Source: Rhodanobacter sp. UBA5168 (GTDB taxonomy: Bacteria > Pseudomonadota > Gammaproteobacteria > Xanthomonadales > Rhodanobacteraceae). From it: a DNA stretch of 16,068 nucleotides. The notes beneath the pieces were generated by a model that worked only from the letters and a program-made list of their open reading frames with translations, did not search any database and was not told the DNA's origin. The position numbers and the translations under genes were made by a program. Of the stretch, positions 1 to 6,143 are shown piece after piece (positions within the stretch are counted from its first letter, which is position 1; every line of letters starts with the position of its first letter). The DNA lies in assembly GCA_002413455.1 (NCBI GenBank), contig DHXA01000204.1:43832-59899 (forward strand). The letters are read 5' to 3'.

Positions 1-516
1 GGCGAGCGCTGGCGCAATTTTCCAGGTGAACAGGTACAGCGGCAGGTTCCACGGGCTGATGCAGCCAACCACGCCGAGCGGCTGGCGCAAGGTGTAATTG
101 ATCGCGCCGGTGCCGGCGAGGCCAGTTTCCATCGCGTGCGACTCGCTGCTCCAGCCGGTGATCGCCGCCGCGAAATAACGCAGATTGCTGATGGCACGGG
201 GTATGTCCAGGCGACGCGCGAGACTCAACGGCTTGCCGTTGTCACGCGACTCCAGCGCGGCGAACTCCTCCAGCCGCGCTTCGATCAGGTCAGCCAGTCG
301 CTGCAGCAGGTGCGCACGTTGTTCAACCGGGGTGTTGGCCCAAGCGGGGGCTGCGCGGGCGGCAGCTTCGACCGCGGCATCGACATCGAGCGCGCTTGAA
401 TCGGGGCAATCCGCGAATACCGTCCCGGTAGCCGGTTCATGCACCTCCAGCCATGCATCGTGGCGTGGCGCCTGCAGGCGACCGTCGATCAGATTGGCTA
501 AGCGCAGGATGGGCAT
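1..516 (-). CDS. Aldehyde dehydrogenase, N-terminal 172 residues (runs off left edge)
   Basis: The visible 172 residues are the N-terminal NAD(P)-binding half of an ALDH-superfamily enzyme, which oxidises an aldehyde to a carboxylate with NAD(P)+. Seen in the sequence: the conserved ESRDNGKPL segment at about residues 89-97, a PLGVVGCISPWNLPL stretch at 146-160 whose Asn157 matches the oxyanion-hole Asn of the family, and the WKIAPALA helix at the edge. The catalytic Glu and Cys lie outside the window, so activity cannot be judged. The ATG directly follows an in-frame TAG and has no clear Shine-Dalgarno sequence, so initiation may depend on coupling or on an unrecognised site. The wording of the N-terminus resembles 2-hydroxymuconic/2-aminomuconic semialdehyde dehydrogenases, which would suit aromatic or tryptophan (kynurenine) catabolism; this substrate guess is inference. 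An SDR gene lies 78 bp upstream on the same strand. Confidence 0.9.
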   Translation of the reverse strand, partial: MPILRLANLIDGRLQAPRHDAWLEVHEPATGTVFADCPDSSALDVDAAVEAAARAAPAWANTPVEQRAHLLQRLADLIEARLEEFAALESRDNGKPLSLARRLDIPRAISNLRYFAAAITGWSSESHAMETGLAGTGAINYTLRQPLGVVGCISPWNLPLYLFTWKIAPALA

Positions 517-549
517 CTACACAAGCTTAAAACCAGCGTGCCGCAAATG

Positions 550-583
550 CACCGGACGCCGGCGTATGCCGAGTGTCCGGGTG
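550..583. other. Hairpin between SDR and aldehyde dehydrogenase genes
   Basis: An interrupted inverted repeat occupies the only sizeable gap in this gene string. The outer arms are CACCGGAC (550-557) and GTCCGG(g)TG (575-583, one bulged base); the inner arms are CGGC (560-563) and GCCG (568-571) around GTAT. No T-run follows in either direction, so it is not a convincing terminator. It could be an mRNA-stabilising or processing hairpin. Confidence 0.4.
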
Positions 584-594
584 TCCTGTCTGGC

Positions 595-1386
595 TCAACT
601 CAACGCACGGGTGCGCCCGCCATCGACGGCGATGCTGACACCGTTGACGTAGGCCGCCGCCGGCGTGCAAAGGAACGCGATCACCGCGGCGATTTCGCTG
701 GCTTCGCCGAAACGTCGAGCCGGGATGGTGGCGATCAGGCCCTGCGCAATCTCGTCCTCGCCCTGGCCGCTGGTCGCCGCCTTTGCGGCCAGCAGGCCGT
801 CGAGGCGGCCGGTGCGGGTATAGCCGGGCAGCACGTTGTTCACCGTGATGCCATCGGCGGCGAGCTCGCCGGAGAGGGTCTTGGCCCAGCCGGCAACGGC
901 GGCGCGCACGGTGTTGGAAACGCCCAGCCCTGCGATCGGTTCCTTCACCGAAGTGGAGATCACATTGACGATGCGGCCGTAACCGCTGGCGCGCATGCCG
1001 GGCAGCAAGGCTTGCAGCAGTGTCTGGGCGCCCAGCAGGTGCTGCCGGAACGCGTTCTCGAACGCGGCCGCGGTCGCTGTGCTCGCCGGCCCCCCTGGCG
1101 GCCCGCCCGTGTTGTTGATCAGGATGTGCACCGGCTCGCTGGCGGCGATCGCGATGGCTGTCGCGTGCAGGTTCTCGGTGTCCAGCATGTCGACGCAGCG
1201 CCAGTCGTGGCGCTGCCCGGCATGCGTGCAAGGCAGGCTTTCAGCGGCGGTCTTCAATGCATCGGCCGAACGCGCCAGCAGGGTGACGTTGGCGCCCAGT
1301 CCGGCCAGTTCGATCGCGCTGGCGCGGCCAATGCCTTGCGAGGCACCGCACACCAGCGCATGGCGTCCACACAGATCCAGTTGCAT
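595..1386 (-). CDS. Atypical short-chain dehydrogenase/reductase (SDR), 263 aa
   Basis: This is a Rossmann-fold SDR of normal 'classical' length. Seen: the cofactor loop GASQGIG at residues 14-20, NNTGG at 91-95 (in place of NNAG), NVIS around Ser144, and LPGYT plus VNGVSIAVDGG near the C-terminus. The expected Tyr-x3-Lys active-site pair, 13 residues after Ser144, reads Ser157-N-T-V-Arg161, so both the catalytic Tyr and Lys are missing. From memory this matches the SDR subgroup called BKR_like_SDR_like (resembling ketoacyl reductases but without a perfect tetrad), not a fresh mutation. The chosen ATG has a GAGGAAC Shine-Dalgarno sequence just upstream; an open frame continues 5' through the preceding gene but is a shadow. 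It sits 14 bp after the 104-aa membrane protein gene and before the aldehyde dehydrogenase, suggesting a shared metabolic role. Substrate unknown. Confidence 0.9.
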   Translation of the reverse strand: MQLDLCGRHALVCGASQGIGRASAIELAGLGANVTLLARSADALKTAAESLPCTHAGQRHDWRCVDMLDTENLHATAIAIAASEPVHILINNTGGPPGGPASTATAAAFENAFRQHLLGAQTLLQALLPGMRASGYGRIVNVISTSVKEPIAGLGVSNTVRAAVAGWAKTLSGELAADGITVNNVLPGYTRTGRLDGLLAAKAATSGQGEDEIAQGLIATIPARRFGEASEIAAVIAFLCTPAAAYVNGVSIAVDGGRTRALS

Positions 1387-1400
1387 GCGATGTTCCTCGG

Positions 1401-1715
1401 TCAGTGCAGCAACAGGCGCATCGCCAGTGCTGCAAACCAGCACAGCCAGCCCAGCCAGGGGCCGTAACGCCAGGCATGACGCCAGCCATTGATGGTCGCA
1501 TCGCCCAGCGCGGGCAAGACGGGTGAGCGCAGCACATGCTGCATGCGGATCCAGGTGCGGAATGCCGAAATCTTGCCGTGTTCCGGTTCGGCAATCACCT
1601 GCCAGTGCTGCGGATAGCGCTTGCGCAGCAGCGCGGCCAGCCGGAACTGGGCTATGTACGACATCACGAACAGACCGACGCCGCCCAGCAGCAGGGCCAG
1701 ATACAGGATGATCAT
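1401..1715 (-). CDS. Small two-helix inner-membrane protein of unknown function, 104 aa
   Basis: I do not recognise this protein with confidence. It has a hydrophobic helix at residues 1-22, a basic, aromatic middle (ALLRKRYPQHWQVIAEP, then RTWIRMQHVLRSP) and a second hydrophobic helix at about 82-103, with no signal cleavage site. The layout is loosely like UspB-type small membrane proteins (about 110 aa, helix at each end, cytosolic or periplasmic middle), but that is only a resemblance in architecture. Its ATG overlaps the TGA of the upstream lipoprotein gene in an ATGA arrangement, a strong sign of translational coupling, and the SDR gene starts 14 bp after its stop. It is therefore probably a genuine gene, co-expressed with the lipoprotein. 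Confidence 0.8.
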   Translation of the reverse strand: MIILYLALLLGGVGLFVMSYIAQFRLAALLRKRYPQHWQVIAEPEHGKISAFRTWIRMQHVLRSPVLPALGDATINGWRHAWRYGPWLGWLCWFAALAMRLLLH

Positions 1716-2563
1716 GGCGAGTTGGGGTGGCTGGTCTTGCCGTCGCCACTGTTGCCGCCGCTGTTGTTGATCCAGGGCAGCGGCAATGCGGTACGCAGCG
1801 TATTGAGCAAACCATCACCTTCAGGCGCTTTCTTGCAGATCGCGCTTTCGATGGTTTTTTTGTAGGTTTTGTTCATCATGCCGACCCACAGCGAACCATC
1901 CGGGCCGTGCGGAATGCTGAAGCTGCCGGCAGAGTTCATGTTCAATGTCGCCGCGGTGGTGTTGGAGATCGACGCGGGTGACTGCTCCCAGTAGGTCTTG
2001 CCGGATTGCTGTTCGGCGGAGCTGTAGACCAGCAGATAGCGAGCCTTCGGATCGCTGACCTCGAGGCTGCCGAAGGCTCCGGTGGTTTCGTCGCTCCAGC
2101 CCATGTGCTCGCACAGTCCGATGTCGTCGGAGTGGATCGGCTGAAAGCCCTCATCCAGCAACACGATGGTGGGTGCGAACAGATAACTGGCATGCAGCCA
2201 GCGACCATTCAATTCCGATTTCACAGCCACCTGGTAGGGCAATTTCACGTCAACGGGCAGACGAAAGGCGAGAAAGTAGCTGTGCGCACCGTTGAGGTTG
2301 GCGACCATGCTGCCGGCGCCCAGCGTGAACTTCTGCGGCTGCCACGGCAGCATGCTGCGATAGGAGAAATCGGCGAAGCTGCTGCAGCATGGCGTGGCCT
2401 GCAGCAATTGCTGCTGAGCCTGCTTGAGCGCATTGGCGGAATCCTCCGCTGGCGGCCGCAGGTTGGGCGGGATCAGCACCTTGGCGTTGTGACAGCCCGA
2501 CAGCAGGAGGGCAAGAGCCAGAGCGGCGACGGTGGCAGGGGAGCGATACGACATGGCGGACAC
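1712..2563 (-). CDS. Lipoprotein, MalM-like family (283 aa)
   Basis: This is a predicted periplasm-facing lipoprotein. The N-terminus has a hydrophobic run (ATVAALALALLL) followed by the lipobox LSGC, with the lipidated Cys at residue 24. The rest is a beta-rich soluble domain without membrane segments and a Gly/Asn/Ser-rich tail. Two stretches, a 'FAPTIVLLDEGFQPI' segment and a 'KARYLLVYSSAEQQSGKTYW' segment, recall the MalM (maltose operon periplasmic protein) family; this is recollected similarity, not a search result. No other maltose genes are in the window, so a role in maltose use is not supported. The start is uncertain: GTG at 2563 begins only 5 nt after the asnS stop, suggesting coupling, while an in-frame ATG at 2554 gives a signal peptide three residues shorter. 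Neither has a strong Shine-Dalgarno sequence. The stop overlaps the next gene's ATG. Confidence 0.85.
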   Translation of the reverse strand: MSAMSYRSPATVAALALALLLSGCHNAKVLIPPNLRPPAEDSANALKQAQQQLLQATPCCSSFADFSYRSMLPWQPQKFTLGAGSMVANLNGAHSYFLAFRLPVDVKLPYQVAVKSELNGRWLHASYLFAPTIVLLDEGFQPIHSDDIGLCEHMGWSDETTGAFGSLEVSDPKARYLLVYSSAEQQSGKTYWEQSPASISNTTAATLNMNSAGSFSIPHGPDGSLWVGMMNKTYKKTIESAICKKAPEGDGLLNTLRTALPLPWINNSGGNSGDGKTSHPNSP

Positions 2564-2568
2564 GATAC

Positions 2569-3969
2569 TCAGAATTCGGCTGTTCCCGCTGCGCGGGGAT
2601 AGGGGATGGCGTCGCGGATGTTGGCCAAGCCGCAGATATAGACCAGCAGCCGCTCGAAGCCGAGGCCGAAGCCGGCGTGCGGTACCGTGCCGTAGCGGCG
2701 CAGGTCACGGTACCAGCCATAGGTGGCAGGATCGAGGCCGAACTGGACCATGCGCCGGTCCAGGTAGTCCAGCCGCTCCTCGCGCTGCGCGCCACCAATG
2801 ATCTCGCCGATGCCCGGCGCCAGCACGTCCATCGCCGCGACCGTCTTCTCATCATCGTTCAAGCGCATGTAGAACGCCTTGATCGCCTCGGGGTAGTTCA
2901 TTACGACCACGGGACGACCGATATGTTTCTCGGCCAGGTAGCGTTCGTGTTCGGTCTGCAGGTCGATGCCCCAGGCCACCGGATACTCGAACTTCTGGCC
3001 GGACTTCTGCAGGATGGCAATCGCGTCGGTGTAGTCGATGCGTTCGAACGGCTGCGCGATGAATGCCTCCATCCGGCTGATTGCATCCGGCTGCATGCGC
3101 TCGGCGAAGAACGCCATGTCGTCCGGACGCTCGTCCAGCACCGCCTTGAAGATCGCCTTGAGGAACGCCTCGGCGCAATCGGCATTGGCGGTAAGGTCGG
3201 CGAACGCGATCTCCGGCTCGACCATCCAGAACTCGGCCAGGTGACGCGGGGTGTTGGAATTTTCGGCGCGGAAGGTCGGGCCGAAGGTGTAGACCTTGCT
3301 CATCGCCAGACAGTACGCCTCGACATTGAGCTGGCCGGATACGGTGAGGAACGCCTCGCGGCCGAAGAAGTCCTTGCGGAAGTCGATCTTGCCGTCCGGA
3401 GTGCGCGGCAGGTTCGCCAGGTCCAGCGTGGACAGCCGGAACATGTCGCCGGCACCCTCGGCATCCGAGGTGGTGATGATCGGCGTGTTGATCCAGAAAA
3501 AACCCTGCTCGGTGAGGTGGCGATGGATCGCCGTCATCATCGTGTGGCGCACGCGGGTGATCGCCCCGAACAGATTGGTGCGCGGGCGCAGGTGGGCGAC
3601 CTCGCGCAGGAACTCCATGGAGTGCTGCTTGGGCTGGATCGGGTAGGTTTCCGGTTCGTCGACCAGGCCGGTGACGGTCACCTCATTCGCCTGCAATTCG
3701 AAACTCTGGCCCTTGCCCTGCGACGCAACCAGGGTGCCTGTGACGATCACGCCGGCGCCGGCGGTGAGATGTTTTACCTCACTCTCGTAATTGCCCAGTG
3801 TGGCCGGCACCACGGCCTGGATCGGATCGAAACAGGAGCCGTCAGTAACGTTGACGAAGGACAGGCCAGCCTTGGAATCGCGGCGGGTACGCACCCAGCC
3901 GCGTACGGTCACCGTACTGCCGGCCTCGAGCTTGCCGGAAAGAGCCTGCTTCACACTAACCACGGCCAT
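2569..3969 (-). CDS. asnS: Asparaginyl-tRNA synthetase
   Basis: This class IIb aminoacyl-tRNA synthetase charges tRNA-Asn with asparagine in the cytoplasm. The product is 466 aa, the same length as the E. coli enzyme. Seen: an N-terminal OB-fold anticodon-binding domain (about residues 1-110, [26 protein letters not shown]), the class II motif 2 region with [21 protein letters not shown], and the C-terminal motif 3 [27 protein letters not shown]. The '[12 protein letters not shown]' wording is typical of AsnRS rather than AspRS. The ATG at 3969 is chosen because MAVVSVKQ matches the family N-terminus and a GCAGGAG Shine-Dalgarno sequence lies about 9 nt upstream; the frame stays open further 5' but that part is not AsnRS-like. 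It heads the minus-strand gene string and is divergent from an IscA-type gene. Confidence 0.98.
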   Translation of the reverse strand: MAVVSVKQALSGKLEAGSTVTVRGWVRTRRDSKAGLSFVNVTDGSCFDPIQAVVPATLGNYESEVKHLTAGAGVIVTGTLVASQGKGQSFELQANEVTVTGLVDEPETYPIQPKQHSMEFLREVAHLRPRTNLFGAITRVRHTMMTAIHRHLTEQGFFWINTPIITTSDAEGAGDMFRLSTLDLANLPRTPDGKIDFRKDFFGREAFLTVSGQLNVEAYCLAMSKVYTFGPTFRAENSNTPRHLAEFWMVEPEIAFADLTANADCAEAFLKAIFKAVLDERPDDMAFFAERMQPDAISRMEAFIAQPFERIDYTDAIAILQKSGQKFEYPVAWGIDLQTEHERYLAEKHIGRPVVVMNYPEAIKAFYMRLNDDEKTVAAMDVLAPGIGEIIGGAQREERLDYLDRRMVQFGLDPATYGWYRDLRRYGTVPHAGFGLGFERLLVYICGLANIRDAIPYPRAAGTAEF

Positions 3970-4132
3970 GGATTGAAACTCCTGCAGATGCACCGCATGT
4001 CGGCACTTGGATGATGAACGGCGCGCGCGCCGCGACGCGCAAGGCCAAACCGGCATGATAATGTAGCTGTTGCCCGCGCCGCGACTTTTCGGGCCATGGG
4101 CCGTGCAGACTATCGAGGTTGGATCCATCGTC
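3970..4132. other. Divergent intergenic region between asnS and the IscA-type gene
   Basis: This 163-bp region must carry the promoters of both divergent genes. I see no well-spaced sigma70 pair. The nearest candidate is a GATAAT -10-like element at 4057-4062 for the plus strand, without a good -35 partner. It also contains a perfect 14-bp alternating palindrome (CGGCGCGCGCGCCG) at 4019-4032. Confidence 0.45.
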
Positions 4133-4459
4133 ATGAGCATCACCATCACTCCCGCCGCGAACGAACGCATGCGCCATTTTCTGGCAGGCATGCCTGCGGC
4201 CGCCGGTGTGCGTTTTGGGGTCAAGCGCACCGGCTGCTCGGGTTTCGCCTATGTGGTGGATCTGGCCGAATCGATCGACGAGGGTGACCGGGTGGTCGAG
4301 GTGGACGGGTTGCCGTTGATCGTCAACGACAAGAGTCTGGCCATGGTCGAAGGCACCGTGATCGACTTCCAGCGACAGGGACTCAACGCGAGCTTCGTGT
4401 TCCACAATCCGAATGCCACCGGCGAATGCGGCTGCGGCGAGAGTTTCACCGTCAGCTGA
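4133..4459 (+). CDS. A-type Fe-S cluster carrier, IscA/SufA family (108 aa)
   Basis: A-type carrier proteins bind iron or Fe-S clusters and hand them to apo-proteins in the cytosol. The 108-aa product carries the three invariant cysteines in the family pattern, Cys35 (TGCSGFAY), Cys99 and Cys101 (ECGCGESF), at the same positions as in E. coli IscA. The '[11 protein letters not shown]' and '[16 protein letters not shown]' wording fits IscA/SufA better than ErpA. It stands alone, not in an isc or suf operon, so which carrier role it fills cannot be read from context. The frame is open from an upstream TTG at 4070, but MSITITPAA is the canonical family N-terminus, so the ATG is preferred; GGA about 9 nt before it is a modest Shine-Dalgarno sequence. 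Confidence 0.95.
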   Translation: MSITITPAANERMRHFLAGMPAAAGVRFGVKRTGCSGFAYVVDLAESIDEGDRVVEVDGLPLIVNDKSLAMVEGTVIDFQRQGLNASFVFHNPNATGECGCGESFTVS

Positions 4460-4498
4460 ATCCGGACGTGCATCCTGCAGGTCATGATTTTCAATGAC

Positions 4499-4528
4499 TT
4501 GCGCGATCATTCGTCGACACCGTACAAT
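4499..4528 (+). promoter_or_regulatory. Candidate sigma70 promoter of rpsF-rpsR-rplI
   Basis: TTGCGC (4499-4504) and TACAAT (4523-4528) are separated by 18 bp. The pair lies about 100 bp before the rpsF start and would give a leader of roughly 100 nt containing the hairpins described next. This is the best match to a sigma70 promoter in the gap, but it is unproven. Confidence 0.6.
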
Positions 4529-4570
4529 TCCGCTTCTGTCCGCGCCCGTTTGGGTGCCGGCAGGACACTT

Positions 4571-4610
4571 GCCTCACCGCAACAGCGGGAGGCTGCGAGG
4601 CCGCAAGGCC
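4571..4610 (+). promoter_or_regulatory. Structured rpsF leader, candidate S6:S18 autoregulatory RNA
   Basis: The leader can fold into two adjacent hairpins. The first has arms GCCTC (4571-4575) and GAGGC (4589-4593), continued after one bulged A by CCGC/GCGG around an AACA loop. The second has GGCC arms (4599-4602 and 4607-4610) closing a GCAA tetraloop. A second GAGGC at 4597-4601 could compete for the first arm. Bacterial rpsF leaders are known to bind the S6:S18 complex through a structured motif with a conserved CCG. CCG triplets occur here at 4577 and 4601, but whether this is that motif is inference. Confidence 0.45.
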
Positions 4611-4634
4611 GCATCCACAAGGAGTCAACCCACA

Positions 4635-5072
4635 ATGACCCTGCGTCATTACGAAGTTGTGTTTATGGTCCACCCTGACCAGAGCGAGCAGGTTCCGGCG
4701 ATGCTCGAGCGCTACAAGGCGCTGATCGAGACCGACGGCGGCAAGATCCACCGTTTGGAAGATTGGGGCCGTCGTCAGCTGGCCTATCCGATCGTGAACC
4801 TGGCCAAGGCACATTACGTGCTGCTCAATATCGAAGTGAGCCAGAACGCGCTGAACGAGCTGGAGTCGGGTTTCCGCTTCAACGACGCCGTGCTGCGCCA
4901 TCTGGTCGTGCGTCGTGACGAGGCCGATACCGAGCCGTCCTTCATCCTGAAGTCGAAGGAAAAGGATGATGCCAAGTCCACCCGTCGCCGCGACGACGAC
5001 AGCGATGGTGAAGGCGACAGCCGCCCGCGTGGGCGTGACCGCGATGACAACGATCGCGACAGCGACGACTGA
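4635..5072 (+). CDS. rpsF: 30S ribosomal protein S6
   Basis: S6 binds with S18 to the central domain of 16S rRNA in the small subunit platform. The N-terminal part ([24 protein letters not shown], split here across the first 24 residues) and the [19 protein letters not shown] segment are diagnostic. The core ends near residue 105, and the remaining 40 or so residues form a highly charged Asp/Arg tail ending in DSDD, which makes the protein 145 aa, longer than the 131-135 aa usual in enterobacteria. The ATG is chosen over upstream in-frame codons because AAGGAG lies about 10 nt before it and the protein starts as the family does. It is followed after 14 bp by rpsR; the priB gene that sits between them in E. 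coli is absent. Confidence 0.98.
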   Translation: MTLRHYEVVFMVHPDQSEQVPAMLERYKALIETDGGKIHRLEDWGRRQLAYPIVNLAKAHYVLLNIEVSQNALNELESGFRFNDAVLRHLVVRRDEADTEPSFILKSKEKDDAKSTRRRDDDSDGEGDSRPRGRDRDDNDRDSDD

Positions 5073-5086
5073 TAGGAATCCAGACC

Positions 5087-5317
5087 ATGTCCAAGTTTTT
5101 CCGCCGCCGCAAATTCTGCCGCTTCACCGCTGAAGACGTAAAAGAGATCGACTACAAGGATCTCAATACGCTGCGTCAGTACGTTACCGAGAACGGCAAG
5201 ATCGTGCCGAGCCGCATCACCGGTACCAAGGCGCGCTACCAGCGCCAGCTGGCCACCGCGATCAAGCGTGCACGCTTCCTGTCGCTGCTGCCGTACACCG
5301 ACAACCACGACGTCTGA
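5087..5317 (+). CDS. rpsR: 30S ribosomal protein S18
   Basis: This 76-aa protein is S18, the partner of S6 on the platform of the 30S subunit. [20 protein letters not shown] at the N-terminus and [19 protein letters not shown] followed by [15 protein letters not shown] are almost identical in pattern to E. coli S18. An AGGAATC Shine-Dalgarno sequence precedes the ATG. The gene lies 14 bp after rpsF and is presumably co-transcribed with it. A strong hairpin follows in the gap before rplI. Confidence 0.98.
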   Translation: MSKFFRRRKFCRFTAEDVKEIDYKDLNTLRQYVTENGKIVPSRITGTKARYQRQLATAIKRARFLSLLPYTDNHDV

Positions 5318-5322
5318 TCGTG

Positions 5323-5351
5323 ACTGGCCGCGGCCTTGTGCCGCGGCCAGT
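5323..5351 (+). other. Strong intercistronic hairpin between rpsR and rplI
   Basis: A perfect 11-bp inverted repeat, ACTGGCCGCGG (5323-5333) and CCGCGGCCAGT (5341-5351), encloses a 7-nt loop, starting 6 nt after the rpsR stop. There is no T-run after it, so it is not a standard intrinsic terminator. Likely roles are 3'-end protection or RNase processing between rpsR and rplI, or partial attenuation that lowers L9 expression. The rest of the 133-bp gap shows no gene. Confidence 0.6.
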
Positions 5352-5450
5352 GTCGCGCCCGGCCAACGGTCGGCACGGCTTCAGACACCCTTCGGACAAC
5401 CGTCCTCTGGCTGCGCCGGGCCACACCGGTGCTAACGAACAGGAAGCATC

Positions 5451-5900
5451 ATGGAACTCATTCTTCTGCAGAAAGTCCGCAACCTCGGCACGCTCGGCGA
5501 CAAGGTCACCGTGAAGCCAGGCTATGGCCGCAATTTTCTCCTGCCGCAGGGCAAGGCTGTACGCGTCAACGCCGCCAATCTGGCGGCTTTCGAGCAGCGT
5601 CGCGCCGAGTACGAAGCCAAGGCCAGCACCATGCTGACCGATGCCGAAGCACGCAAGGCCAAGCTGGTCGACGCCTCGGTGACCATCTCCGCGCACGCCA
5701 GTGCCGAGGGCAAGCTGTTCGGCTCGGTCGGCCCGCGCGACATCGCCGAGGCGCTGGCCGCTGCCGGTCACACCGTCAACAAGGGTGAAGTGATTCTGGG
5801 CGAAGGCCCGCTTCGCAACACCGGCGAGTACGACGTGGTGGTCAGCTTGCACGCCGACGTGCAGACCACGGTCAAGGTGATCGTGGTAGGCGACAAGTAA
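5451..5900 (+). CDS. rplI: 50S ribosomal protein L9
   Basis: L9 binds 23S rRNA near the L1 stalk and helps maintain reading-frame fidelity. The product is 149 aa, the same as E. coli L9. The N-terminal globular domain ([19 protein letters not shown], then [16 protein letters not shown]) carries the family signature; the connecting helix spans roughly residues 41-74 and is rich in Ala, Glu, Lys and Arg; the C-terminal RNA-binding domain contains [15 protein letters not shown]. An AGGA Shine-Dalgarno sequence sits 6-7 nt before the ATG. It is the last gene of the S6 operon, with an intrinsic terminator about 35 bp after its stop. Confidence 0.98.
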   Translation: MELILLQKVRNLGTLGDKVTVKPGYGRNFLLPQGKAVRVNAANLAAFEQRRAEYEAKASTMLTDAEARKAKLVDASVTISAHASAEGKLFGSVGPRDIAEALAAAGHTVNKGEVILGEGPLRNTGEYDVVVSLHADVQTTVKVIVVGDK

Positions 5901-5936
5901 GCCGATACTCGGTCACCCAGTCTCCGCTGATGGAAA

Positions 5937-5969
5937 CGAACGGGCGCCGTAAGGTGCCCGTTTGCTTTT
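5937..5969 (+). terminator. Intrinsic terminator after rplI
   Basis: Arms AACGGGCGCC (5939-5948) and GGTGCCCGTT (5953-5962), with one G-T wobble, close a GTAA loop. The stem can extend by two more pairs (C5937-G5964 and a G-T), and CTTTT follows. It ends the rpsF-rpsR-rplI transcript. Confidence 0.85.
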
Positions 5970-6021
5970 CGGCTTCCGGTTGGCGGCGACGGGCCCGGCT
6001 TTATACCCGGCAACCCACAGC

Positions 6022-6030
6022 TTATCCACA
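6022..6030 (+). promoter_or_regulatory. Perfect DnaA box upstream of dnaB
   Basis: The 9-mer TTATCCACA is an exact match to the high-affinity DnaA box consensus (TTATNCACA). It lies about 114 bp before the dnaB ATG and after the rplI terminator. A weaker copy (CAACCCACA, 6 of 9 matches) precedes it at 6011-6019, so that the shared CCACAG is repeated 11 bp apart, about one helical turn. A poor promoter candidate (TTGGCG at 5980, TATACC at 6002, 16-bp spacing) would place the box just downstream of transcription start. Confidence 0.6.
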
Positions 6031-6143
6031 GAGTTATTGTCTCGACGGGTGAGACGCCGTCGCGCATGATGATGCCGGTGTGACTACCTACGGACTGTCA
6101 GCGCGCAGCCAGCCGCCTGTGAGTATTTCTTTGAGGTAAGTCG

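Noticed and set aside
1387..1818. N-terminal extension of the SDR by 144 codons
   Set aside because: The extension overlaps the 104-aa protein and lipoprotein genes; the SDR fold begins at MQLDLCGRHALV with a good Shine-Dalgarno sequence.
2677..4014. 445-codon open frame on the plus strand opposite asnS
   Set aside because: It is a shadow of the GC-rich asnS gene; its translation shows no recognisable domain and asnS is unmistakable.
3970..4230. N-terminal extension of asnS
   Set aside because: The added residues do not resemble AsnRS and run into the divergent IscA-type gene; the internal ATG yields exactly the family length with a good Shine-Dalgarno sequence.
4484..4678. Possible 64-codon upstream ORF overlapping the rpsF start
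   Set aside because: Its start overlaps the candidate promoter, so it would not be transcribed in full, and its translation is unremarkable.
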